DNA of 64,000 nucleotides, from NCBI GenBank assembly GCA_944990035.1, contig CALYLX010000121.1, positions 310,001 to 374,000 of the forward strand, given 5' to 3'. The notes under the pieces are model-generated. The model ran no database searches, was not told where the DNA came from, and saw nothing but the letters and a program-made list of their open reading frames with translations. This stretch comes from Clitopilus passeckerianus. Its lineage: Eukaryota; Basidiomycota; Agaricomycetes; Agaricales; Entolomataceae. Position numbers and translations under genes: made by a program. This document shows, piece by piece, positions 10,651 through 22,435 of the stretch (the first letter of the stretch is position 1; every line of letters starts with the position of its first letter).

Positions 10651-12487
10651 TCTGGCAATCCTGTCCTTCCCTTCTCTACCTTGGGGTGCCACCTCTCGAC
10701 ATTGTTGCCAGCACCAATTTCGGTCAAGCCTACCTCACTCTCGTTTTCGGCTATCACACATTCATTTGCATTCCTGGGCGAGGATGACGAAGCACGTCCT
10801 ACCACACATTCATTTCAAATTCTCAATCTCGTATATTTGGGGACGAGGCACCGTGAGCAATATTTTAATCATTTTTTGCTCTCACTCTGACATATGGTTT
10901 AAATAGATCGAGGCGCGGTGTCGAAAGTAGCTGTAGTTGTAGTCAGTATAGTAGTTGTAGAATTAGGAAGGGTCTGGAGCGGTTATGGGAAGATGGTGGT
11001 CGATGTCTTCAGGCGACAAGGAGCATTCGTGGAAGGTTCGGAGCTGAAGGGCAGGTAGAGGTCACAAGAGTCGTCAAATGGAGGGCACGGACAACACAGA
11101 GAGCACCAGCAGCACAGATTGAACACTCAAGAGTTCAACCTGAACAAGGTGAGCAGATTCGCCTCTTCATTTCTGATTTCCAGACTCAATTATCAACTAC
11201 TTCCAGGATTGACGGCCACAATGACCACATTCTTTCATCCCAGTCGCAAGCATCCATTTCCCTAAACCATCCCATTCAACACCGATTTTAATCTTCACGA
11301 GCTCACATTCCCAGTCCCATCACATGACCACGAGTTTCCCGCGACGAGTGGTCATGACGCGAACTAGCTTTGTTCTGCTACGCACAAAGGGACCAGGATG
11401 CATTACTTCTACGAGTTCATCAAGATCATCGGCAAGGGAAGCTTCGTCTGCAGGACAACTTTGGCATCGTTCATCTTCGCCGTCCAACTGGATCAAGCTC
11501 AGGCCCAATCGGAGTTTAACTTGCTGTTCACTGGCACTTCGTCCTTCATAGTCTTCGGGATCAACAAGACCCTTGGCAACTATGGGGAATAGAATCGTTC
11601 AGAGAAGGTACTCACTCTACGCCTACTACTCTCCGCCTGTAGCTGGATCGCCGGGATGCCCGAACAGGATCAAACATACCTCGAAGTCACTTCTTGCATA
11701 CTCTTTCGCGTTGTACGCCTCATTTTCCTCGCTGCTCTTCAAGAATCATCTTCACTCCGCGCTGCCTCCGCCTTCGCTCGGGCTCTCGTCGCCATCCGTC
11801 AAATCACAACCTTTCTGCCGCTCCATGTGCTTTCGAGATCTCATTCAAAACGCACTAGCCTCACTAGAAGGCTCCTGCTGCCCTGGCACTCGCAGGGCTA
11901 CCGTGAAGCCTCTTCTGGCCATCTTTGGATTCCCTCACGTGATCTGCAAGCCCACTCTCATTCTTTCCTGACCTCGGAGCGACCATTGCTCTCGCGCTTC
12001 TTCAAGGACTCTGGAAGTCAAACACATCTCCTGTTCCCAAGCACGCTACGCATCCTCTCAGAACATCCGATCAAGTATACCTTCCGCCTCCGTCTAGAGC
12101 ACCCAACCTCAAGGATTCGAACAACTCAAACCATCTCGTTCTTTCGCTACACGTTCATTTTCATGAGGACATTCAACTATCTCTCGTTCATTGGTTTTCA
12201 AAATCGCTGCCCATAATCCTTGACGATGGATTTGGAGGATCAGTACTTGCAACGCCCTGCTTCACTGGCAATACGCCTTTCGGGCCGTATAATGGATGCT
12301 CATCCTCATGTTCAACGGAGGACTGGGAGAGATGATGTTGGTGTGGGCGATAGGTATGGCGATGCGATGACTGCAGAAGCGCAGAAGGTTGGCGACCGAA
12401 GAGATGGAAGGCAATGGTGCGACGGAGAGGATAGCTGCCCATTAGTGTAGATTATTTGTAGAATTCGGAAATAGCAAGAAAATACCA

Positions 12488-13545
12488 CAACCAGTGACCA
12501 CCACCCGAGCGAGGTTTCATGACAGAACTTGAACGTCTCGAGCACTGACATGCATCATCCAGGCTCTGTAGGATGGACCAACAGTAAGAAAGCAAGGGGC
12601 TCTTGCATCTCCGAGTCGTGGGAAAGTGAAAGAATTACCGACAAGTTGAAGGTCCTTTTTCGTCCGATGTCTGCTACTGATATGCAGTGGTACTGCTGTG
12701 GTATCCACACCAATCGACAAAGTTCTCCGTATCGACTTCAATTCACTTTGGCGCCAAAACAGCCGTATGATAGGCAGTCTCAACTGCAACTTGAAGTGAT
12801 TACCCGAGGCTCGAGCCAATCGTCATCTTGTCAGATTCTGGTCACCAGCCGTAGCGCTCAAGTTCCTCATAATTTGTAAAAGCCGACCCCGAGGTACGTA
12901 CGCAAGCCACTGATATACGGGTGAATCTCGGTTGACAGGTTCCGTCCATGGTTTAGCGCCCATGGTCCTGATTGAAGCCATTCACATGTAACCCGCTACT
13001 GGGGGTCGTGATGCTTGTCCATTCTCGACAACCCTGCAGCTAGGAATTTATCTGTAGCCACCCGTGGGTGAACATGAGTAACAGCTGACATTACTCATGC
13101 ACCTCCTTCGAGCCGTTTAAGAGCCATCTGCTGTATGTGATCTCTCAACACTGGCCCAGCTATATTTCTCACAAAACTTCGCAGGATGCAGATTCCATGG
13201 ATGGCGGATGCCACTGACCTAGAGTCGCCAGCTCATCTACAGTGATAGGCATTGCATCGCCGCGGCACCACCGCCTTCTGTGTCTGGGCGTCAATTCCCC
13301 ATCTTCTTGCCCCAATCATCTGCCCTTTTGCCCAAATATGGATGCAATGTACGGCACATCGCGAATCGACGCCTCACGCTGTGGGTCCCATCTTGTTTTG
13401 TAGGTCCAATCGCCAATCTTGGGTCCTGTCCCGTGTTGTTGAATGCCACGATGTCCTCCCGAAGAAGATGTCTCAGGAAAGGCGCCCGTAACAGCTATAA
13501 AGGCAGCAAGTTGAGCGTGGTATCCCCTCAGTGCCCTCCATAACC
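12488..13545. other. Intergenic stretch upstream of the Prp43-like gene
   Basis: Only short overlapping frames without motifs on either strand. The last few hundred bases are the presumed promoter of the helicase gene. Nothing else recognised. Confidence 0.45.
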
Positions 13546-16407
13546 ATGGTAAACCGTAAGGGGAAGAAGAACGCACAAGCTCCCCCACAAGATCTCGAAT
13601 TTCGTCGGGTCGATGGAGATCAAGTCCGTCGTGCATTGGTGAGTCGTCTGGTCACCTTATTTTGCTCCCATTTTTCTGACCCCTTACTCTGCAGCAACAA
13701 TCTGGAAATCATTTCACGAAACGCCCATGGTCTCCCCGGTACAAAGGAATGAAACTGCTCGAGTCGCGCCAAAAGTTACCGGTGTTCACTAAGATGGACG
13801 AGTTCTACCAAGCAGTCAGTCTTCCAGAATTATGAACGAAGTGACTGATACTGACGGCCTTATAACCCACAGTTTCAGTCACAGCAGGTTGTCGTCATTC
13901 GTGGCGATACAGCCACTGGGAAGACTACTCAGTGAGTTCGTTGCTTGTGGCCCCCTTTGTCCGCCCTGAACATATACCATTCAGGATCCCTCAGCTAGTA
14001 GCTTATGCTGATCAGCCCCACACTCGAAACAAACTCATTGCGTGTACTCAAACTCGCCGACTCGCTGCTATCTCAGCTGCGCGACGTGTGGCGGATGAAA
14101 TGGATGGTAAGCGCGCTTGTTAACGCCCAGTTAGCCGCCACCGCTCATAGAGTGTCTTCTGAAGTTCGTCTCGGTCGAGAAGTTGGCTACACCGTTCGCT
14201 TCGATTCTAAACGTGACCCAAAATCGACTTTTATGATCTTTCTTACGGACGGAATGCTCTTGCACGAAGCTTTACGTGACCCGACGTTATCAAAGTATTC
14301 AACTGTGATTCTGGACGAAATCCATGAGCGCAATCTAGCCACCGACATGCTAATGGGGCTTTTAAAAACTATCATCAAAACTCGTCCCGATCTCAAGATC
14401 ATCCTCATGTCTGCGACTATGGAAACAACCAAGATTCGTGAATACTTCACCTCGGTGAGCCCAACCGGAATAATCGCCGCGCCTCCGCCTCTCCTTCGTA
14501 TTCCCGGGCGTAATCATGCGGTCACAGTCCAATATGAAAACCAGACAAATCAGAACTACGTCAATGCTGCCGTTTCTAAGGCCTTGTTCATCCATGGGAA
14601 CGAGCAACCCGGAGACATTCTCGTTTTCCTCACTGGAGAAGACGAGATCGAAGATGCTTGTTACAGGATACAAGCCGAGGCGCGAGATTTGTTAAGACAA
14701 TACCCCGATCGCTACGGCCCACTCATTTGCTTGCCTCTATACGGAAATTTGCCTCCACATAGGCAACAGAAGATCTACAATCCGCCAGAGTTCTATCCCC
14801 CACCACGACCCAATGGACCTCCTGGCCGCAAGGTCATTGTAGCGACAAACATCGCGGAGACTTCTCTCACGATTGATGGCATAGTTTACGTCGTGGATTC
14901 TGGCCGCGCAAAACCGAAAATTTTCGACCCAACAAGCGAATGTCCTAAGGATTACTTGATTGTCCGCAAGATTAGCAAAGCCAGCGCTCAGCAAAGGGCT
15001 GGTCGAGCGGGAAGAACGAGGCCAGGGAAGTGCTTCCGGTTATACACAGAGCACGAATACCTGCAGATGGAAGAGCAGGAGATGCCACAAGTGCAGACGA
15101 CAGGCTTGGTGGATATGGTCTTGATGCTTTCTTCTGCTGGTTACCCGGTAAGTACTCTCTGTCGACTGCGAAATCACGTATTGACAAGGCTTCCTCGTAG
15201 GATCCAACACAGTTCGACTACATCGATATGCCGGGCGCGGACTCTCTCAAGCGTGGACGGGGTCTTCTCAGGGATCTCAAGGCTATTGATGCCAGAGGCA
15301 GGCTTACGCCGCTCGGCGAGCAGATGGTCAGGTTTCCATTAGAAGCACAGGTAACAGCACATCTTCTCCGAGTTGTCCCATACTTAGATATTTGACTTCT
15401 AGATGTCAAAGATGGTCATAGAAAGCTCAAGACTAGAATGCAGTGAAGAGGTGGTCACGATTTCTGCCATGCTTTCCGGTAATAGCTTCACTATCCTCTG
15501 TGGCCACCCGAATGGCCATCTAACATAATTTAAATCAGCACCAGGCTTATGGGTCCGCCCACGAGACAAAAAAGCGACTGCAGATGAGGAGAAAGCACTC
15601 ATGTCAGACAAAGAAAGTGATCATTTGACTTTGGTTACCGTCTATGACGAATACGCTCGACGTAAGAACTTTTATGCGGGAACGGCTATTCGTACCTGAT
15701 ACGCCCTTCCATCTACAGAGCCTACAGACGATACCTCGCGCGAGGAGTGGTGCAAAGCTCACTACGTATCTTTTCGAGCTCTCAGGGAAGCGGAGAACAT
15801 CAGGTCCCAGCTTTGCCGCCTAATGGACAAACTTGGCCTACCCATGATTTCCTCCTTGCTCGCTCGCGACCTTGATGAACCTGAAGGGATGGTGAATCGA
15901 GACAAGCTGAAAACGAACTTTAGGAAGGCACTGGTGGCGGGGTTCTTCGTTCAGGTTGCGCATAACCCAAAGCTTCGTACCAGAGCCCGGACAGTGGGGA
16001 TAGGAAGGGCTAGCCAGTGGAATGAGACAGCAAAGTATTTGACGAACAAGGACAACCAGGTACGGTTGCATGGCTCATCGATGGCGTTGGCTTCTACTGA
16101 ACACCACGACCTTAATGTGATCTAGACTGTCATCCTTCACCCATCCACGAGCGTGATGCTGGTCCCTAGTGCCGAATGGGTTATATTTCATGAGTTCACA
16201 GTCACCAAACAACCATACGTCCGGACTATCACTACAATCAAGGCAAACTGGTATGTTTGGCCTCTTGAATGACACGCTACCTATCATTCTCAAGTAATGT
16301 CTAGGCTGTTTGAGTTGGCCCCAGAATACTTCGACCTTTCTACGTTCAGAGACAGCGAGACAAGGAGAGTATTGAGAGGTATTCAGGCGACTACGCGGCG
16401 GAGGTAG
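13546..16407 (+). CDS. Prp43-like DEAH/RHA-family RNA helicase with DEIH box
   Basis: ATP-dependent RNA helicase related to Prp43/DHX15, which releases spliced lariat introns and acts in ribosome assembly. Eleven exons (13546-13638, 13695-13814, 13873-13931, 13985-14106, 14153-15147, 15201-15350, 15403-15478, 15539-15661, 15719-16059, 16126-16250, 16305-16407) sum to 2307 nt, 768 residues, close to the usual Prp43 length. Prp43 landmarks: KRPWSPRYKGMKLL leader, TDGMLL, SAT, ATNIAETSLTIDGIVYVVD, QQRAGRAGRTRPGKCFRLYTE-type motif VI, a ratchet/winged-helix region and the OB-fold segment VLIHPS-like (VILHPSTSVM). Departures: Walker A is GDTATGKTT (residues 82-90) instead of GETGSGKTT, motif Ia is TQTRR instead of TQPRR, and motif II is DEIH (186-189) instead of DEAH. 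All essential G-K-T, D-E and arginine-finger positions remain, so it is probably active. It may be a diverged paralogue rather than the essential Prp43; this window cannot decide. Confidence 0.92.
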
Positions 16408-16779
16408 GAGCTTAGGGAAGGAAATTCGGACAGCCTGGATATTCCTCAGGAGAAACGACTGGCACGGATGCAGTTATAAACCCATGTATTTCTTTTGTTA
16501 GTTTATTGATACTATTGCCATCTGGGTACATTTGGCCTGATGGTACCATCAAGGGAGGCTTTGGTTGTGGTCGTAGCTGATCAGGACGGGAGGTAGGCTC
16601 GAGGGCGAAAGGAAGTCTGGAGACGTATAGGGTTTTGCTCATAGTTGGTGCGGCACGGTTCAACAAAGCAACACCCCAAAGGACCGTGAGGCTAGGTGAA
16701 TTCAATGGTAACTCTTGGTAACTACAAAGTCGTACATCTACCAAACAAAACAGCTATTCCTCGGACTCGGACGACAAGA

Positions 16780-18065
16780 TCACTTCCGAGTCGGCGGGAA
16801 GTGTTGACCCAAAACACCAAGGACCGTCGCGTAGGGTTTGTCCTTAGCAGTGGCCGAGGTCGCAGTGCTTTTCAGCTTGACATCCTGGCCGCCATCTTCC
16901 CTGATCTCCACCTCCAATTTGGGGGCATACGCGACCAAAACCGAGATCGGTCGAGCATATTTGGGATCAAGGACAGGGGCTGCGCCTGACTTTCGCTTCG
17001 GGTACAGAGTTTTGACATCAGGGACGTCCCTAACAAAATTCGTCAACGCAAGCTTCTGAGTTGAGACCAAGTTCGGTACCATTCGCCAACATGAATATCG
17101 AACTTTTGTACTCCCTTGGTCGTCAATTTGAGATATATCCCACCCCCAGCTTTAGCCGAGCCGGGCGGCTTTGGATCGTCAATCTTGACCTCCAAAAATA
17201 TCTCTTCTTGGCCACCGCCCTGAATCCAACTATTCAGCTGATTCTTGAGGCCAGGGGAGGAGTAATACGGCTTGTAAGTCGAGTCTCCTCCATTCTGTAC
17301 AGACATGTTGAATCTGATTATTCAAAGCAGTAAATGTTTCCGCTGGCACGCGACGGATAAATGGACCAACGTACGACCTATGGAGAGTCTCAGTGTCCAA
17401 AGCCATCCTGAGGTTGTCTTGATATTTGCGCAGAGTTTCGATTCGACCCCAATATGCAAGATAAGCTTGGTCGCGTCGTCCTTGAGCAGCAGTCAATTCG
17501 CGTTTGGCAGTATTATATGGCGGCCAGTTTTGGACGACCCATTGCTCGAACGGGGGTTTAGGGTCAGGGAACTTGTCGTATTGCGCCTTCGCTTCCTTCT
17601 CAACGTTTTCGAAAGCTGTCTCAGAAGCCTTCAAATCTGCTTCAGCTTGGTCGAGTTTCTCCTTCGCTGTGGGATCTTGAAGAGAGCTCTAAGTAACATC
17701 GTCATCATGATAGTCTGCCATTGGCATTATAATGGCTCGACATACCTCGTCAACGGTATTCAAATAACTGGCATCGAGAAAGTGATCAAAGTTAGGTAGG
17801 ATTTTCTGGATTTAAAAGAGGAAACGTACGTGTTCAGTTGTTCGTCATAATTTCCTTTGGAGCCATCGGCAGTAAGAATGGTGTTTGCGAGGTTGTAAAC
17901 AAGATGGTTGAACTCTTCATCCGTGAGAGGGTCCGTGGCGAGGGTGAACGGCACGGTGAAAGGAAGAGCAAAGACCTCATTATCCTTTGGGAGCGGAACT
18001 GAGAGAAGGAGTTGCTGCTTGACAGCTGAGCTATATGCGCTCCAGAACGGAGAAGTGTTCGCCAT
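16780..18065 (-). CDS. Uncharacterised fungal protein, paralogue 1 (350 aa)
   Basis: I do not recognise a characterised family. Exons 18065-17830, 17767-17746, 17688-17378, 17313-17080 and 17029-16780 sum to 1053 nt, 350 residues. No signal peptide or membrane helix. The middle third is lysine/glutamate-rich and predicted helical (AEADLKASETAFENVEKEA), followed by a W/P block (QWVVQNWPPYN) and a beta-rich C-terminus (KFDIHVGEW, then ARPISVLVAYAPKLEVEI). It is clearly paralogous to the protein at 20808-22435: both have KFDI-x-x-GEW-DV, LFP/LYP-x-R/K plus GAP-x-VL, and YAR-x-(I/V)SVLV. All four introns lie at equivalent places, including the 22-nt second exon. The two genes diverge head to head with 2.7 kb between them. 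This copy lacks about 100 residues present in the other between the helical and beta parts. Confidence 0.8.
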
Positions 18066-20807
18066 TACAAAGTCGAGTACAGGTTAAAGGCACACTTTGG
18101 AGAGAACTTGGTCTATTTAGAGACTGTCAGCACGACTTCAAATACCATTTGGGTGGGGCTTTTAAGCATTCTCATTGGCTGACGGCCATCACCAGGTAAT
18201 CAGAGCCCAGAAAACAACGGCGAATGTATTTTGCTGACAGTCCCCATGGTTTGACCTACTTATTCGTAAGAGAAGTTTGAAGATATCCACAACGAGCTTA
18301 GTTTGAGGGTGACTGGCTGCTGGGAGAAGCAGCGCGTTACTTCGATGAGATCCTGCGGCCGATTCAATGGCCACGAACGTAATAACGATTCGCGAACAAC
18401 GGCTCTAGACAGGATGCATGCCCAACCTCATGTATCATGTGACATGCCGCCTTCTGTCCACCCAGTGCTTTGGCTAAATAGCAGCCGGAAAAGGCGGCGA
18501 CCTGGCATGAGGCATGTTTCGGGCGGGTGTTCAAAGGCATTCTTTATAGTCGTTTGTAGTTCAAATGGAATCGCTTGCACAAAAAAGTTCGTTGACAGCT
18601 GTGATGGAACTACTACATAGTATTCACGAATGTGTTATTGGCGGACGTGGTAATCGCCATTGCAAGAGCCGTCTGCTCTCGCTTGCTGGGCCCAAAAAGG
18701 AATGGGGAAGTGTCATTCTGGTGACGTTTAGTGTGAACGGTCGCATCACTCGAAACATTTTGTGAGGATTCCGGTTGGAATGCAGACGACTGTAGCCTGG
18801 TTCACGGTGAACTTTAGAAAGTGCCACAGGGGCCACTGGTGGTTGGCACCGGCCCCGGCGTGAGATTAAGCTAACCTCCCTCTTAACGATAGTCGGTGGG
18901 GTTAAATATTGACTCCACCAGGCTTGTCATTCTCCTTGTCATTCTCCAACCTTGGTGACTCACTTGCCGTCCTCACGCATTGTCATTGTCATCGTTCGAG
19001 ACTGCCGTCAAGTTTGAAGTCTTGGCCGTTCGGCAGGCAGGTCTTCTGATGCACAGTCAACAGACGTCAGCATGTTGACACTGACAGGATCGCCTCAGAT
19101 GATTGATCGATCGCTACTTAAATGAATTCGATCGACGATTGTACATTTGCTTCCGTCGGCCGGCCATGTCCCTTACCTTCTGATCATATCGTTAAATGAA
19201 TTCGATTGGAAGCCGGGGTTCTCTCCTCTCCTAAGGCTCTGCATCCCCAATTCTACAGAAAGTCCCCTTCCATACGGTCGCTGGGTCACAAGGTGTCCGA
19301 GTCAGTGTAAACGTCCTGGAATCATCTGTCAATCTCGACAGGGCAGTGGCCAAGTGGCGCTTCAGTCGCACCAAATCTCAGGAAAAGCTAAGATATATAT
19401 TTAGGTTGCCTTTGGCCTGTTTGATTCATTTGAACGACACTGAATCATTTAACCTTTCATTGTATGCCCAACAGAATTGCTGGGGAGTTACGACTTTGTG
19501 GTGTTGCTCCAAAGCTCATCCATTCTCATTTCGGAATCCACTCACAATACCTAGGTACATACGTACAAGTCAGCTCGTAAGATCGACACCTGGTCTTCAA
19601 TTGTCGCACTATGCCTATCATAGAACTTAATATTGTTCGTGTAGTTCAATGTGGCGACGTAGGGACCGAACGAGCAGAAATGAAATCTACTTCGGCACAT
19701 AAAACTGTCCAATGGGAGGATCCTTAGAGAAGAAGCGGAACGTACATTATTTACGTTGTGTGGAGTCCTTGGAGTTATTCGCGTCGATAAGAGGCACGGT
19801 TATGAGAACTTTGAGGGCGTAAAGATACTAGAAAGAGGGTACCTCGAGCTGAGTGCTTGGGTTTTGGGCAAGGTTTTGGGGGCAACACGTTGCTTTCATC
19901 TCTCGAATCGGATAAAGTCGACAGATGCATCTCTTCATAGTACTAACCGATAGATTGATATCGGATTCTTGAAGAACACATGCTAGCTTCATATAACCGT
20001 CGACAGACAGCCTGCATTCAGACACAACATAAGGAATGGAAGCAGGAGCCTCACGAGCAACACTTATGTAAAGACGTAACAGATGCTGCTGCAGGCTAAT
20101 TTTAACAAGGTCGAGGGCTAGCCGAGTGATGTTTGTGAAAGCTGGTAAAGATGCCGCTATACGATAGCCCTAGCTCGGAGCTAATGCGTCGTAGCGTTTC
20201 AGTAAGTACGGGAAGTTGGCGGGTGGCGCAATAGGGACCTGTGCACGTTGGAGGAGTCTGGAAACCACTAATGTCTATAATTGGCGGGGACAAAGACCTG
20301 CGCATATCACTGTTCTCTTCTCTCGGCTCAATTCACGGAAAAATCTTCTGCCATCCATCTGAAAGGGGCCAGCCATGAAGTGTTTGAACTTGTCACTCAA
20401 GCGAGCATCCTTAGTAAACCCTGACAGCTGTCGATAGGCCCACTTCTACCCCCAACCATTTCGGCATTTTTGTTCACCAGAGGGGTCCAAACAGTGAAGC
20501 GACCTGTTCAGCTGCGCTTCCATCCATAACCACCCCAAAATGAAATGAAAGTGGCGAGGGGCATCTTCTATGAAGACTGTCACCTGGCAAGCTTCTTGAA
20601 GGGGAGTATGCACCAAGATCTCTATTCCGGCGATCTGTTTGGTGCGGCAAGGCACAAGACCCCGTTCCGCTATGCGGGCCGTAGGCTTCTCACTTCGAGA
20701 ACCCGAAATGTTTGTTAGATAAATACTGAGAGGTATAAAAGTGCCCTTGCCTCCAGCACTTCAGCTCAAGTACTCCGCTACTTTGAAGTTCATCATCCTC
20801 ACTCAAC
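18066..20807. other. Shared upstream region of the paralogue pair
   Basis: 2.7 kb between two divergent genes. No convincing coding frame, RNA gene or transposon. A short direct repeat, AAATGAATTCGAT, occurs twice about 77 bp apart near 19120 and 19196. Confidence 0.45.
20734..20740 (+). promoter_or_regulatory. TATA box of paralogue 2
   Basis: TATAAAA at 74 nt upstream of the ATG at 20808, with a CT-rich leader between. Typical spacing for a fungal TATA-containing promoter. Confidence 0.6.
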
Positions 20808-22435
20808 ATGTCCAACGACGACCAGCCTATTTCAGGATCCGACGCCATCTTCGCCCGCGCCTACGCCAATGCTATCAAAACCAAGTTCCAGGTCGATGTT
20901 GGCGACCATTACTGCATCCTCACTAGTCCGGTCACTCAGCGCGGAATGGCCGCTGGTGATCTCATTTACCCGCAAATGACCAATTATCTCATCTACAAGT
21001 TCGCCGATGCTCTTCAGTACTCTGACAACCCGAGCTATACTGGCGGTTCAGCCGGAAGCTACCTTCAGCAACTGCGCAGGTATGTCGTTTCCGCCTGGTT
21101 TGATCTGACGCTTGCTCACCTTCTCCCTTCACACAGTTACATCGAATGGGTCAAAACGGTGAGACATGAATATTTTCTCGACTATTCTGTGGCCTAATAC
21201 CATTTTCTAGAAATCCGACCCTTCCCAAGTTGTCATCGACAGGATGGCCAAGGCGAGGGACGCAGCCACAGCTTCGAACACCAATTATTTCAAGGTTCTA
21301 GGCGAGGCGCAGTCCATGTTCAACCAAATCAAAGAGTTGTTTCCCAACCAGACCTTTTGGCAATGGGCCGCAATGAACTATCCACCTCTTGCCGCTGCCG
21401 ATAGAACACGCCAAGCTGCGCAAACCGAACTCTATCAAGCGATGCAACTTTACTATGGGCCTGATGCCACCACCCTCTCAGGGTACATCGACAGACTTAC
21501 GAATGCACAAAGCGCCAACGCCCTTCCAGGGTAAGTTCTTTGAGAACATTATCGCGACCGTATTTAATAACCCGAGCGTTAGCTATAACCAGGATGGCTT
21601 GGTCGATGATCGGGACTTAATCGCTGGGGCCATTGAGTACGCCAATACCGGAGTGAAGCCTGACCCGCAGTCCATCATCCAGTCGACCATCCGGGTACCA
21701 GCGTACACTATCGCCACCTATGGTAGCGGGGTGCAAGCCTGGATCACTGCGGCGGGACACGGTGCCCCCCGAGACCAGGTCATTACGATCGATGTCAACC
21801 AGGGTCGGAATACAAAGTGGGAGGATTATGGCTTCAAAGAGGTTCATGGCGGAGGCGGGGTTGGGTTCTGGCCATTCTTCTCTGCGAAGGTTTATCACAG
21901 CGGCAAGGAGGAGACGCGCACCTTGGAGACCAGTGGTCGGGAGGACGACGTTTCTGTTCAACTCGCCATGATTGGGATCCAGAAGTTTGATATCCGACCT
22001 GGTGAATGGTGAGATCTTCCAGCGTTCATTCACGATCCGACTCGGATAACGAACGTGAATTCTTCTAGGGATGTCGCCAACATCAAGGCTTTGTTCCCAA
22101 ACCGTCTTCCGGGTGCGCCAGACGTCCTCAGTTCCGACTACGCTAGGGTTGTCTCCGTCCTTGTTGGATACGATGTCGAGTTGAAACTCGAGTTCTCGTC
22201 TCAAATTCGAGAAGAAGTCAACAAGATTTACGAAGAGGTCAAGACAACTGGTGGGAGTATGAGCATTTTCGGATTCCGTGTTTCCGCTGCTGCTGGTGGT
22301 GGCTCGACGGAGCACGTTGTGACCAAGTTCGAGGACGTCAAGTGGGACAAGTCCAGCGGTTCGATGAGCCTGACCCCTACTAAAGGCCAGGTTTATCCTA
22401 CTATCCTCGCCGCCGTTGCTCAGCGCTTCGATTAA
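20808..22435 (+). CDS. Uncharacterised fungal protein, paralogue 2 (468 aa)
   Basis: Function unknown. Exons 20808-21079, 21137-21158 (22 nt), 21211-21530, 21583-22008 and 22069-22435 sum to 1407 nt, 468 residues. N-terminal part: FQVDVGDHYCILTSPV and an amphipathic region; then a helical segment (MFNQIKELFPNQTFWQWAAMNYPPL) matching the paralogue's W/P block; then a glycine-rich stretch (GGGGVGFWPFF) and a beta-rich region with KFDIRPGEW, GAPDVL and YARVVSVLVGYDVELKLEF. The C-terminal third ends in FGFRVSAAAGGG and a DVKWD motif. No signal peptide or transmembrane helix is evident despite the hydrophobic glycine-rich part. Preceded by a clear TATA box. The pair shares intron phases with 16780-18065, so they arose by duplication and diverged strongly. 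Confidence 0.85.

Larger units (their letters stand above)
7909..12487 (+). repeat. Large modular repeat, copy A (TATA-driven, intron-rich, probably transcribed)
   Basis: Direct-repeat partner of 28168-32969. The first 1.6 kb align closely by eye; from 9521 on, similarity is modular, and after about 11000 it is patchy. The unit starts with a conserved block, GTCGCGTCGCGTC then GGGCGGGAAATG, followed by a TATA box and a CT-rich putative start region. Downstream come many intron-like signals: GCTGAC branch sites followed by polypyrimidine-AG, and repeated donors of the form CACC/GTAAGCAA. From about 9521 it consists of exon-like modules ending in a shared 3' segment that contains TACCACACATTCATTT-like text. 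Reading frames exist in several phases but are CT-rich and not frame-conserved between copies, so I infer a non-coding or decayed transcript family rather than a protein gene. The 3' end is placed where a GTAGAT-rich tail shared with copy B fades. It could also be a non-autonomous mobile element; no terminal repeats or target duplications were found. Confidence 0.7.
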
